Origin: Gemmatimonadota bacterium
GTDB lineage: Bacteria > Gemmatimonadota > Gemmatimonadetes > Longimicrobiales > Gaopeijiaceae
Assembly (NCBI GenBank): GCA_041390125.1
Contig: JAWKQN010000005.1
Span: 62,001-126,000, forward strand
Length of the DNA: 64,000 nucleotides
Direction of reading: 5' to 3'
The notes beneath the pieces were generated by a model that was not told where the DNA came from, did not search any database, and saw only the letters and a program-made list of their open reading frames with translations. Made by a program: the position numbers and the translations under genes. Positions 1 through 7,891 of this stretch are shown here, piece by piece; the stretch's first letter is position 1; the number at the start of each line of letters is the position of its first letter.

Positions 1-2
1 CG

Positions 3-1460
3 TGGGTGGGCCCGAGCGGTGTGACGTCGGGTCAGTACGGCGTGTTCGGCACCATCATCTCGATGGTGCAGGACGCGGGCGGCGGGAAGGTGATCCGTCG
101 CGCCGAGGTGACCCAGGAGAGCTTTGCCAAGTTCGCCTACTTCACGGACGTGGAGCCGTCGAACATCTCCTTCGGTGGTGGCGACGCCATCTTCGGGCCC
201 GTCCATACCAACGACTACCTCAAGATCTATTCGTCCGGCGCCAGCTTCTACAGCCATGCCCGGACCGCCAAGACGGTGCAGGGCGCGCAGTACGGGAACT
301 TCTATCAGGGCTATACGGAGTGGTCGCCCGCCATTCCCATGCCCACCACGGCCGACCTGGCGCTCCTACGGAACCAGGCGATCGCGGGGAACACGCGCAT
401 CGTCGGGAACAGCAACGGATTCACAGGCACGGCTACCACGCGGCTCGAGTTCCTCGCCATCGACATCAACGGCGACGGGGACGTGACGGACTCGAATGAA
501 GGGTTCATGCGGGTCTACCAGGCGGGAAATGCCGACTACGTATCGGGTTGGGTGGCCAACCGGCAGTTGCACAACTCCGAGACCTGCGGGATGTACGCCG
601 GTGGGTTCGCCAACCCCTTCCGTTCGGGATTGTGGCTACAGGCCAACGTCCCCTTCAGCGTTGTCGATGACTCGCTGGAAACGTCGCGCCGCCGGTGCTA
701 TCTGGGCGGTGACCCGGCCCTGAACGGGGGCACGTTCAGCCCGACGATCGGTGCAGTCCCGCACGGCGGCGCCTGGCAGCCGTGGCCGGGCAGCATCGAC
801 CCCGCAGTGTCCGCGGCTCGTCCGCAGGACGCGGCGTACCTTTGGCCGCTGAGCCGCCAGCTCAACCCCAACTTCAAGGGCGTGATCTTCGTGGACGGCA
901 AGGTCGGCATCAGCGGCGTCGTGCGGGGGCGGATCACGATCGCGGCCACGGACGACATCAACATCGTCGACGACCTCACATACGCCACCGATCCCGGGCT
1001 GGGCACCTGCAACGACATCGTCGGGATCTTCTCGGGTGACGACATCCGGGTCAGCGACAACGCGATCAACCAGCCGCTGGAACCTGTGCAGTCGTCGGAC
1101 CCGCACCTGACCTACGACGACACCAAGGACGAGTTCATCCACGGGGTGGTGCTGGCGCTCGACATCTTCACGGTGGAGGACTACGCGAGTGGCTCCGGCT
1201 CCGCCGAGCCCTGCGAGGCCACGAGCTGGGGCCGGGGCTGTCTGTACCTGACGGGCGGCATCATCCAGAACACCCGCGGCGCGGTGGGCACGAGCGCGGG
1301 GACCGGCTATCTGAAGAGGTACTCGTACGATCCGTGCGCCGCCTCCGAGCCGCCGCCCTACTTCCCGACGACCGGCCACTTCGTGCGGAGCCAGTACTAC
1401 GAGATTGATCCGGCCACGTTCAACGTGGGCAGCTACTACTCGATGATCACGCCTCCGTGA
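3..1460 (+). CDS. DUF4900-like surface/pilus-associated protein, 5' partial
   Basis: The reading frame is already open at the first base, so the N-terminus lies outside the window. The visible 486 codons carry a Gly/Asp/Asn-rich beta-type sequence with the pattern FTDVE...FGGGD.IFGPVHTND near residues 46-70. I associate that pattern with DUF4900 proteins, which often sit beside type IV pilus or PilX-like genes. Further on are an EF-hand-like DINGDGDVTD stretch (about residue 155), which could bind calcium, and a few cysteines that could form disulfides. No transmembrane segment is seen in this part. It is probably exported or surface exposed; its role is unknown. A strong terminator follows. 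The family call rests on motif memory and is moderate; the open frame itself is certain. Confidence 0.7.
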   Translation, partial: WVGPSGVTSGQYGVFGTIISMVQDAGGGKVIRRAEVTQESFAKFAYFTDVEPSNISFGGGDAIFGPVHTNDYLKIYSSGASFYSHARTAKTVQGAQYGNFYQGYTEWSPAIPMPTTADLALLRNQAIAGNTRIVGNSNGFTGTATTRLEFLAIDINGDGDVTDSNEGFMRVYQAGNADYVSGWVANRQLHNSETCGMYAGGFANPFRSGLWLQANVPFSVVDDSLETSRRRCYLGGDPALNGGTFSPTIGAVPHGGAWQPWPGSIDPAVSAARPQDAAYLWPLSRQLNPNFKGVIFVDGKVGISGVVRGRITIAATDDINIVDDLTYATDPGLGTCNDIVGIFSGDDIRVSDNAINQPLEPVQSSDPHLTYDDTKDEFIHGVVLALDIFTVEDYASGSGSAEPCEATSWGRGCLYLTGGIIQNTRGAVGTSAGTGYLKRYSYDPCAASEPPPYFPTTGHFVRSQYYEIDPATFNVGSYYSMITPP

Positions 1461-1529
1461 TCGGCTGAGACTTCACCCTGGGGCGGTCCCTCACCCGCGC
1501 CTCGGCGCTTCCGACCGCCCCGGTCCCCG

Positions 1530-1565
1530 CCGCCCGCCGGTTCGCCGGCGGGCGGTTCCGTTTTC
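1530..1565 (+). terminator. Rho-independent terminator after the DUF4900-like gene
   Basis: An 11-bp perfect stem (CCGCCCGCCGG at 1530-1540 with CCGGCGGGCGG at 1545-1555) closes a TTCG tetraloop and is followed by TTCCGTTTT. It sits about 70 bases after the stop codon at 1460. Confidence 0.8.
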
Positions 1566-1724
1566 GCCGCCGCGCGGCCCTCGGTTACCTTCCGGTGACC
1601 GACCGGTCGCGCAAGACGGGCGACCCGGACCGCGTCGCCGGACGCACGCCCGGATGCGTGCTGCCGCTTGGCCCGCCGGGCGCGTCCCGGCGGTGACCGG
1701 CCAGACCCCCCGACCCCCCACGCC

Positions 1725-2138
1725 ATGCAGACGACGCTCACCCGCACGGTCCGCTTCCGGGCGGAGCACCACTACCACCGCGCCGACTGGTCGTCCGAGC
1801 GCAACCGCGAGGCGTTCGGGGACACCGCGGTCCCCCACACGCACCTCTTCGAAGTGGCGGTGAGCGTGTCGGGGCCCGTCGATCCCGAGACCGGCTTCCT
1901 GGTGGATCTGGGCGCGCTCGACGCCCTGCTCGAGCGCGAGGTGCGTGCGCCCCTGGCGGAGCAAAGCCTGAACGAGGCTGTGCCGTCGTTCCGCCACGGG
2001 CGTCTGCAGCCGTCCACGGAGGCGCTGGCGCAGGTCCTGTGGGAGCGGCTGGACGGGTCGATCCCACTTCCGGCACGTCTCGAGCGCGTCGTGGTGCGCG
2101 AGAGTGACAGCCTCGAGTCGGAGGTGCGCAGACCATGA
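1725..2138 (+). CDS. 6-pyruvoyltetrahydropterin synthase/QueD-fold protein without the catalytic Cys
   Basis: 137 aa, the short size usual for the tunnelling-fold PTPS/QueD family. Zinc-ligand candidates are His15/His16 (RAEHHYH) and His38/His40 (PHTHLF), and the C-terminal VVVRES segment matches the family's conserved Glu strand. In QueD and PTPS the motif is C-x3-H-G-H. Here the Cys position is Thr34 and the Gly is Thr39, so normal pyruvoyl or carboxy-tetrahydropterin chemistry is doubtful. The ATG at 1725 is preferred over upstream starts because it begins where the family homology begins. The 3' end overlaps the next ORF by four bases (ATGA), implying translational coupling. No other queuosine or pterin gene is in the window. 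The fold call is fairly secure; the substrate is unknown. Confidence 0.75.
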   Translation: MQTTLTRTVRFRAEHHYHRADWSSERNREAFGDTAVPHTHLFEVAVSVSGPVDPETGFLVDLGALDALLEREVRAPLAEQSLNEAVPSFRHGRLQPSTEALAQVLWERLDGSIPLPARLERVVVRESDSLESEVRRP

Positions 2139-2488
2139 AGCGCGGGGGTCGCTCCGCGGACGAGCCCCGGCGCCCGCGCCGCGTCGGCGAGGCGCCGACG
2201 CCGGCCCGCCCCCGTCCGGTGCGCGAGGGGTTCGCCCCGCCCCCTCCGGTGGACGAGCCCGAGCCTTCCGTGCGCTTCGAGGCGGACGGGGTCTCCTGGC
2301 ATGTACGGGTGACCGGCGAGCACCGTGGCGCTGGGGGGGTTCCCCTGCTGGAGCTGCGCTTCGAACGCTCCGATCCGGACGAGTGGCGGACGCTCCTCGT
2401 GCCCCGGCTCGATCCGGCTGTCCTCGACGAGGCCCGCTGGGTCGTTCTCCTGCGGCGGGCACGGTTGGGGGAGGAACCCGCTTCCTGA
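2135..2488 (+). CDS. Small hypothetical protein coupled to the PTPS-like gene
   Basis: 117 aa that I do not recognise. The first 45 residues are basic and Pro-rich, probably disordered. Residues 46-110 look like a small beta-rich domain (SVRFEADGVSWHVRVTGE, then PLLELRFERS). No signal peptide or membrane segment is visible. It begins inside the stop codon of the PTPS-like gene (ATGA), so the two products are probably made together. The domain could be a nucleic-acid- or ligand-binding beta fold, but nothing in the sequence proves it. Confidence 0.6.
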   Translation: MKRGGRSADEPRRPRRVGEAPTPARPRPVREGFAPPPPVDEPEPSVRFEADGVSWHVRVTGEHRGAGGVPLLELRFERSDPDEWRTLLVPRLDPAVLDEARWVVLLRRARLGEEPAS

Positions 2489-2780
2489 ACGGGGAGCGAG
2501 AACTTCTGTCCGCCCGGGGGTACCATATGCGCCGGCGTTGCCGGCGGCTCCCCCCCGACCCGGAGAGGAGCCCTGCAGATCGAACAAGGAGCGGGAGGGG
2601 ATGGCGGGGAAGTGTTCCGGTGCCGCCGACGCGGCGACCGGGTCGGCCCACAGCCGAAGGGGATTCTCCCGGGGTGATGCTCGGGGAATCGTGATCACCG
2701 ATGCCAAGGCCAACGCCGAGCGTACGCCGGCGATCGCGGCATTCATCTGGGGCGGCCGGGTCCGGCCGCGACCCACTCTG

Positions 2781-3057
2781 CCCTACGGGCGCTGGAAAGG
2801 CGCTGCGTAGGGATACCTGTCCACCAGGTAGTGCGAGGGCGCGAGGGCGGAGAACCGCTCCCGCGCCCTCCGCGCGTCCGGGCCCGGTACCCGGTCGCGG
2901 AGGACCACGCCCGCTAACGGATCGGGGCTGCGGGCTGTCTCGACAGGGAGAGCGCGAGGGATGGGGGGGAGGCCCGGGAGACCGCCCGGGGCGGCGAGGG
3001 GCCCGGCGCCGGAAGAACACAACCGGGGCTACGGACGTAAGGCGTCCGGAAGCCCCG
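2781..3057 (+). other. Hairpin-rich leader region upstream of the efflux operon
   Basis: The 592 bases between 2488 and 3081 contain no convincing gene. Perfect or near-perfect stems occur in series: CCCTACG 2781-2787 with CGTAGGG 2806-2812; TACCTG 2814-2819 with CAGGTA 2825-2830; GAGGGCGCG 2835-2843 with CGCGCCCTC 2862-2870; and a two-part stem CGGGGCT 3024-3030 / AGCCCCG 3051-3057 with inner GGACG/CGTCC, ending just before the Shine-Dalgarno sequence. A further 8-bp inverted repeat lies at 2752-2769. These could be a long structured 5' UTR or attenuator for the tolC operon, or a small RNA. At this G+C some pairing is expected by chance. Confidence 0.35.
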
Positions 3058-3080
3058 TTCGCATGTTGGAGGGAGGAGTG

Positions 3081-4397
3081 ATGAAGCGCGGTTCCAGACG
3101 GATGGCGGCCCTGCTGGCGCTGGTGGGCGCGGGGATGGTCCTCGCGGCCGCTCCGGGCCTGGAGGCCCAGGAGGTCCCGGACAGCGTGACCCTGGAGGAG
3201 GCCCTGGCCCGGGCGCTGGAGCGGAGCCCCACGCTGGCCCAGAGCCTGGCCGCGGTCGAGAATGCCGTGTCGGGTCGGCGGACCGCGGTGGGCGCGTTCC
3301 TGCCCAACATCTCGTCCTCCTCGGGGGCCTCGGTCTCGAGCACGCGTCGGTTCGACCCGGCGACCCAGCGCGAGGTGGAGGGCTCCGCGACGTCGTATTC
3401 GGCCAGCCTTTCGGCCTCGTACGACCTCTTCGACGGCTTCCGCAACGTTCGTGAGCTCACGGTCGCGGGCGCAGACCTCGAGGCCGCGGAGGCGCGCCGG
3501 GAGAGCCAGCGGTTCGACGTGGTGCTGCAGACCAAGACCACCTTCTTCTCCGCGCTGCGCCAGGGCGAGCTGCTGACGGTGCAGCAATCCCGGGTGCGAC
3601 GGGCGAACGAGAGCCTGGACAACATCCGACGTCGCGTACAGCTCGGCAGCGCCACACGGTCGGATTCCCTGCGGGCCCGGCTCGAGCTGGCCAATGCCCG
3701 TCAGGCCGAGCTGCAGGCGCGCTCCGCGCTCCGCGCCGCGGAGTTCGCGCTGGGGCGGGCGATCGGGGCCGACGGCCCCGTGGCACCGGCCACGCCCGGC
3801 GGTCTGGAGTCGGGACCCCTGCCGTTGTCGGATGACGAGATCTACCGGGTGGCGGTCGACGCCTCGCCCGACGTGGTGGCGGCGGTCGCCGAGGAGCGGG
3901 CCGCCCTGGCGTCGGTGGGCTCCGCCCGGGCGGCGTATTTCCCCAGCCTGTCGGTGTCCTCCGGGCTCACCTGGAACAACGACATCGCCGCCTTCTCCGA
4001 CGGCAACTCCAGCTGGAACGTGCGCTTCTCGGCCAGCTATCCGATCTTCAACCGCTTCCAGCGCTCCACCGTGGTGGATCGGGCGCAGGCGGCGGCGCGG
4101 GTCTCGCGGCTCGCCCGGTCGGACGCGGAGCTCCGCGCCCGCGAGTCCGCCGACGGCGCCCTGCAGACGCTGCGCACCGCGGAAGAGGCGATCGAGATCG
4201 CGAACGAAGCGGTGGTGGTGGCCGCCGAGGACCTGCGGGTGGTGGAGGAGCGGTACCGGTTGGGTGTGGCCACGATCCTGGATCTCATCACGAGTCAGAT
4301 CGCGGTGGAGGAGGCGGAGGCCAACCAGGTGTTCGCCCGCTACGACTATCTGCTGGCTCGGGCGCAGCTCGAGTCCATCCTGGGGAGGGAGCTGTGA
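3081..4397 (+). CDS. TolC-family outer-membrane efflux channel
   Basis: 438 aa with a Sec signal peptide (MKRGSRRMAALLALVGAGMV, cleavage near GLEAQ). Two long alpha-helical repeats follow, rich in Ala, Glu, Arg and Leu, with the TolC-family pattern VTLEEALARALERSPTL near the mature N-terminus and a second copy around SDDEIYRVAVDASPDVVAAVAEE. The length is normal for the family. It should form the trimeric outer-membrane duct of the efflux system encoded by the next three genes. The ATG at 3081 is chosen because GGAGGGAGGAG lies just upstream. The stop overlaps the GTG of the ATPase gene, marking a coupled operon. Confidence 0.9.
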   Translation: MKRGSRRMAALLALVGAGMVLAAAPGLEAQEVPDSVTLEEALARALERSPTLAQSLAAVENAVSGRRTAVGAFLPNISSSSGASVSSTRRFDPATQREVEGSATSYSASLSASYDLFDGFRNVRELTVAGADLEAAEARRESQRFDVVLQTKTTFFSALRQGELLTVQQSRVRRANESLDNIRRRVQLGSATRSDSLRARLELANARQAELQARSALRAAEFALGRAIGADGPVAPATPGGLESGPLPLSDDEIYRVAVDASPDVVAAVAEERAALASVGSARAAYFPSLSVSSGLTWNNDIAAFSDGNSSWNVRFSASYPIFNRFQRSTVVDRAQAAARVSRLARSDAELRARESADGALQTLRTAEEAIEIANEAVVVAAEDLRVVEERYRLGVATILDLITSQIAVEEAEANQVFARYDYLLARAQLESILGREL

Positions 4398-5101
4398 GCG
4401 ACGTCGTCATCAAGACGCGAGGCCTGCGCAAGGACTACGTGCTCGGCGCCGAGACCGTGCGGGCGCTACGGGGCGTCGACCTCGAAGTCTCGCGGGGCGA
4501 CTTCGTGGCCATCATGGGACCGTCGGGAAGCGGCAAGTCGACGTTCATGAACATGATCGGCTGCCTCGACACACCGACGGAGGGCGAGTACTGGCTGAAC
4601 GGCCAGAAGGTGAGCGAGCTCTCCGACGACGAGCTGGCCCGGGTGCGCAACCGCGACATCGGCTTCGTCTTCCAGACCTTCAACCTCCTGCCGCGCGCCA
4701 CCTCGCTGGCCAACGTGGAGCTGCCGTTGATCTACGCCGGCGTCCCCACGCGGGAACGGCGGGATCGCGCCCGCTCCAAGCTGGAGCTGGTCGGGCTGGG
4801 GGAGCGCATGGACCATCGCCCTCCGGAGCTCTCCGGCGGTCAGCGTCAGCGCGTGGCGATCGCGCGCGCGCTCGTCAACGAGCCCGCCATCCTGCTGGCG
4901 GACGAGCCCACCGGGAACCTCGACTCGAGCACGAGTGAGGAGATCATGGAGATCCTGACCCAGCTGCATGCCCAGGGGCAGACGATCATCCTGGTCACCC
5001 ACGAGCACGACATCGCGGAGTATGCCCGACGCCAGGTCCACCTGCGCGACGGCGTCATCGAGAAGGACTTCCTCAACGAGCACGTGCGCGCCGGCGCCTG
5101 A
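4394..5101 (+). CDS. MacB/LolD-type ABC transporter ATP-binding protein
   Basis: 235 aa, a stand-alone nucleotide-binding domain. The Walker A motif GPSGSGKST spans residues 42-50, followed by the Q-loop (FVFQTF), the signature LSGGQRQR, Walker B ILLADEPTGNLD and the switch His in LVTHEHD. Neighbours and motifs place it in the MacB/LolD/YknY subfamily, which drives FtsX-like permeases. It powers the permease at 6644. Start is GTG at 4394, overlapping the TolC stop by four bases. In classical MacB the ATPase is fused to the permease; here it is split, as in many non-proteobacterial systems. Substrate unknown (drug, peptide or lipoprotein). Confidence 0.93.
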   Translation: MSDVVIKTRGLRKDYVLGAETVRALRGVDLEVSRGDFVAIMGPSGSGKSTFMNMIGCLDTPTEGEYWLNGQKVSELSDDELARVRNRDIGFVFQTFNLLPRATSLANVELPLIYAGVPTRERRDRARSKLELVGLGERMDHRPPELSGGQRQRVAIARALVNEPAILLADEPTGNLDSSTSEEIMEILTQLHAQGQTIILVTHEHDIAEYARRQVHLRDGVIEKDFLNEHVRAGA

Positions 5102-5118
5102 AGGAAACGAGACGGACG

Positions 5119-6633
5119 ATGAGCAAGCTTCTGGAACGGAAGGGCACGGGGGTCGCGCTGGCACTTCTCGGGCTGGTCCTCGCCGGGTGCGGGGAGGCCA
5201 CCGAGGCCGCGCCCGGCCCCGCGGTTGCGGCCACCGAGGTGAGCCGCACGGACCTGCGGATCACGGCGGAGGCCACGGGCCTGGTGGAGCCGATCCGCAC
5301 GGTCGAGGTCAAGTCGAAGGCCTCCGGCGAGATCCTCCAGTTGCACGTCGACACGGGCGACCGCGTGGAACCCGGGCAGTTGCTCGCGGAGGTGGACCCC
5401 CGCGACGTGCGCAACGCCTACGAGCAGGCCAAGGCGGACCTCGAGGTGGCCCAGGCGCGCGTGGACATCAGCGCCGCCCAGCTCGAGCGCTCCCAGGAGC
5501 TGCGCGACGCGGGCGTGGTGACGCAGCAGGAGTACGAGAACACCAACCTCGAGGCCGCCAACGCGCGCGCGCAGCTGGTCAAGGCCGAGACCAACCTGGA
5601 GCTCGCCGAGCTCCGCCTGACGGACGTGACCATCCGTGCGCCGATGGCGGGCGTGATCATCCAACGCAACGTCGAGGTGGGTGGCGTCATCCAGTCCGCG
5701 TCCGGCAACATCTCGGGCGGGACCACCCTGTTCCTGATGGCCAACCTGGAGGACGTGCAGGTCCGCACGCTGGTGGACGAGACCGACGTCGGGCAGCTCC
5801 ATGCCGGGCTGTCGGCCACGGTGCGGGTGGAAGCGTTTCCCGATCGCACCTTCCGGGGGGATGTGGCCAAGATCGAGCCCCAGGCCACGGTGGAGCAGAA
5901 CGTCACGATGTTCCCCGTCATCATCTACCTCGACAACCGGGCGGGCCTGCTCAAGCCCGGCATGAACGCCGAGGTCGAGGTGGTGGTGGCCGAGCAGCCG
6001 AACGTGCTCACCGTCCCCAACAACACCGTCGTCGAGCCCCGCCAGTTCGCGCCCGCCGCCATGGCGCTGGGCCTCGACCCCGAGCAGCTCGACTTCAACC
6101 CGCGCGCCGGCTTCGCCGGTCGTACGGGCGGCGCGCGGCCGGGAAGCGCTCCCGGTGGCGCTCCCGGAGCGCAGCCGGCAGCCGAGCAGGGTCGGGCACC
6201 CGCTGCGGGCGGCGCCGCCAACGCGGCCGGAGGGGCTCCCACGGACGAGGCGCGGGCACGCCTGCAGGAGATCCGTCGTCAGGTCGATGCCGGCGAGATC
6301 ACGCAGGACTCGGCGCGCGCCCTGTTCCGGGCGGCCGGTGGCGGACGTCCCGGCGCGCGCGCCGCGGCCGCCCCGGCGTCCGGCGAGGACGGAGCCGACC
6401 GCGAGGGCCGTCCGGGCGTGGTGTTCGTGGTGCAGGCGGACGGATCGTTCGTGCCGCGGGCCGTGGTGATGGGTCTGTCCGACTGGGATCAGACGGAGAT
6501 CATGAGCGGTCTGGAGGAGGGGGAGCGTGTGGCGGTGATCGGCGCGGCCCAGCTCCAGGCGCAGCAGCAGGAGTTCCTGAACCGGATCCGGGAGCGCAAC
6601 TCGGGTCCCTTCGGCGGCGGCGGCCCGCGGTAG
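5119..6633 (+). CDS. MacA-like periplasmic adaptor lipoprotein
   Basis: 504 aa HlyD/RND-type membrane fusion protein. The N-terminus has a lipoprotein signal with lipobox LAGC (Cys24). Biotinyl/lipoyl-like halves flank a helical hairpin (VEVKSKASGEILQLHVDTGD, then the coiled coil around EQAKADLEVAQARVDISAAQ), followed by beta-barrel and membrane-proximal segments. It is longer than typical MacA because of an Ala/Gly/Pro-rich insert at about residues 325-430 that includes a short helical stretch (DEARARLQEIRRQVDAGEI). It links the permease to the TolC-like channel. It lies 17 bases after the ATPase stop and 10 bases before the permease start, so it is cotranscribed. Confidence 0.92.
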   Translation: MSKLLERKGTGVALALLGLVLAGCGEATEAAPGPAVAATEVSRTDLRITAEATGLVEPIRTVEVKSKASGEILQLHVDTGDRVEPGQLLAEVDPRDVRNAYEQAKADLEVAQARVDISAAQLERSQELRDAGVVTQQEYENTNLEAANARAQLVKAETNLELAELRLTDVTIRAPMAGVIIQRNVEVGGVIQSASGNISGGTTLFLMANLEDVQVRTLVDETDVGQLHAGLSATVRVEAFPDRTFRGDVAKIEPQATVEQNVTMFPVIIYLDNRAGLLKPGMNAEVEVVVAEQPNVLTVPNNTVVEPRQFAPAAMALGLDPEQLDFNPRAGFAGRTGGARPGSAPGGAPGAQPAAEQGRAPAAGGAANAAGGAPTDEARARLQEIRRQVDAGEITQDSARALFRAAGGGRPGARAAAAPASGEDGADREGRPGVVFVVQADGSFVPRAVVMGLSDWDQTEIMSGLEEGERVAVIGAAQLQAQQQEFLNRIRERNSGPFGGGGPR

Positions 6634-6643
6634 GAGTCCGGAC

Positions 6644-7858
6644 ATGTTGATCGGAGAGACCATCCGGGTCGCCCTGGGCGCCATCCGCGCGAACGCGATG
6701 CGCTCCGCGCTCACCACGCTCGGCATCATCATCGGCGTCGCGGCCGTGATCGCCATGGTGGCGCTGGGCGAGGGTGCCCAGCGCCGCGTGCAGGACCAGA
6801 TCGCGGCCATGGGCACCAACGTGCTGACCATCCGGCCGGGGCAGAACATGTTCCGCGGCGTGTCGCGCGGCGACGCGCGCCTGTTCGTGGAGGATGCCGA
6901 GGCGTTGCAGGCGGGCGCGGGCGGCTCGCTGATGATCTCCCCCGAGGTGCGCGGACGTCAGCAGGTCAGCTATCTGCGCTGGAACGTCAGCAACGACGTG
7001 ATCGGCGTATGGCCCGACTACTTCGCCATCAACAACTTCAAGCTCGCCGCCGGTCGGCTCTTCGACGAGGGTGAGGTGCAGGGCCGGCGGCGGGTGGCGG
7101 TCGTGGGGTCCGAGGTACCGACCCAGCTCGGCGACACGCCTCCCACGCTCCTGGTCGGGCGGACCATCCAGATCCGGGGCGTGCCGTTCGAGATCGTGGG
7201 CGTCCTGGAGGAGAAGGGCGCGATGGGCTTCAGCCGGCCCGACGACGACGTGTTCATCCCGCTGTCGACGGCCCAGTACCGCGTCATGGGTGGGCGTGAC
7301 CGTCTGAACGCCATCTACGCCCAGGTGCAACCGGGTACCACCATGGATGCGGCGTTCGCGACCATCGATCGGGTGGTGCGGCGTGAACACCGTCTGGCTC
7401 CGGGCGAGGACGCGGACTTCAACATCTCCAACCAGACGGACATCCTCGAGACGTTCAACGAGTCCAACGAGGTGTTCGGCTGGTTGCTGGCGGGGATCGC
7501 GGCCGTGAGCCTGCTCGTGGGTGGGATCGGCATCATGAACATCATGCTCGTGAGCGTCACCGAGCGCACGCGCGAGATCGGTGTGCGCAAGGCGCTCGGG
7601 GCCACCCGGCGCACGGTGCTCATGCAGTTCCTGATCGAAGCGCTGGTCCTGTGCACGCTGGGCGGGATCATCGGCGTGGGGGTCGGCGTGGGCGGGGCCA
7701 CCGCCCTCACCAACACGTTGGGGTGGGAGACCGCCGTCCGCATGGACGCGGTGTTGATCGCCCTGGGCTTCTCCGCCGGCATCGGCCTGTTCTTCGGGAT
7801 CTGGCCGGCCCAACGCGCCGCGAAGCTCGACCCGATCGAGTCGCTCCGCTACGAGTAG
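6644..7858 (+). CDS. MacB-like FtsX-domain ABC permease
   Basis: 404 aa. The topology is that of MacB permeases: one N-terminal transmembrane helix (LTTLGIIIGVAAVIAMVALG), a large periplasmic MacB_PCD domain, then three C-terminal helices forming the FtsX domain (GWLLAGIAAVSLLVGGIGI, LIEALVLCTLGGIIGVGVGV, VLIALGFSAGIGLFFGIW). The conserved TERTREIGVRKALGA loop and the terminal AAKLDPIESLRYE are hallmarks. With the ATPase, adaptor and TolC genes it completes a tripartite efflux pump that acts mechanically on periplasmic substrates. It is the last gene of the operon; the converging gene ends 33 bases downstream. Confidence 0.95.
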   Translation: MLIGETIRVALGAIRANAMRSALTTLGIIIGVAAVIAMVALGEGAQRRVQDQIAAMGTNVLTIRPGQNMFRGVSRGDARLFVEDAEALQAGAGGSLMISPEVRGRQQVSYLRWNVSNDVIGVWPDYFAINNFKLAAGRLFDEGEVQGRRRVAVVGSEVPTQLGDTPPTLLVGRTIQIRGVPFEIVGVLEEKGAMGFSRPDDDVFIPLSTAQYRVMGGRDRLNAIYAQVQPGTTMDAAFATIDRVVRREHRLAPGEDADFNISNQTDILETFNESNEVFGWLLAGIAAVSLLVGGIGIMNIMLVSVTERTREIGVRKALGATRRTVLMQFLIEALVLCTLGGIIGVGVGVGGATALTNTLGWETAVRMDAVLIALGFSAGIGLFFGIWPAQRAAKLDPIESLRYE

Positions 7859-7891
7859 CGCACACGGCGGCCCCGGCGCGCGGCCTCTACG

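Noticed and set aside
2783..3022. 79-codon minus-strand frame in the gap before tolC
   Set aside because: Pro/Arg-rich, no recognisable domain, and it overlaps the hairpin series; I cannot support it as a gene.
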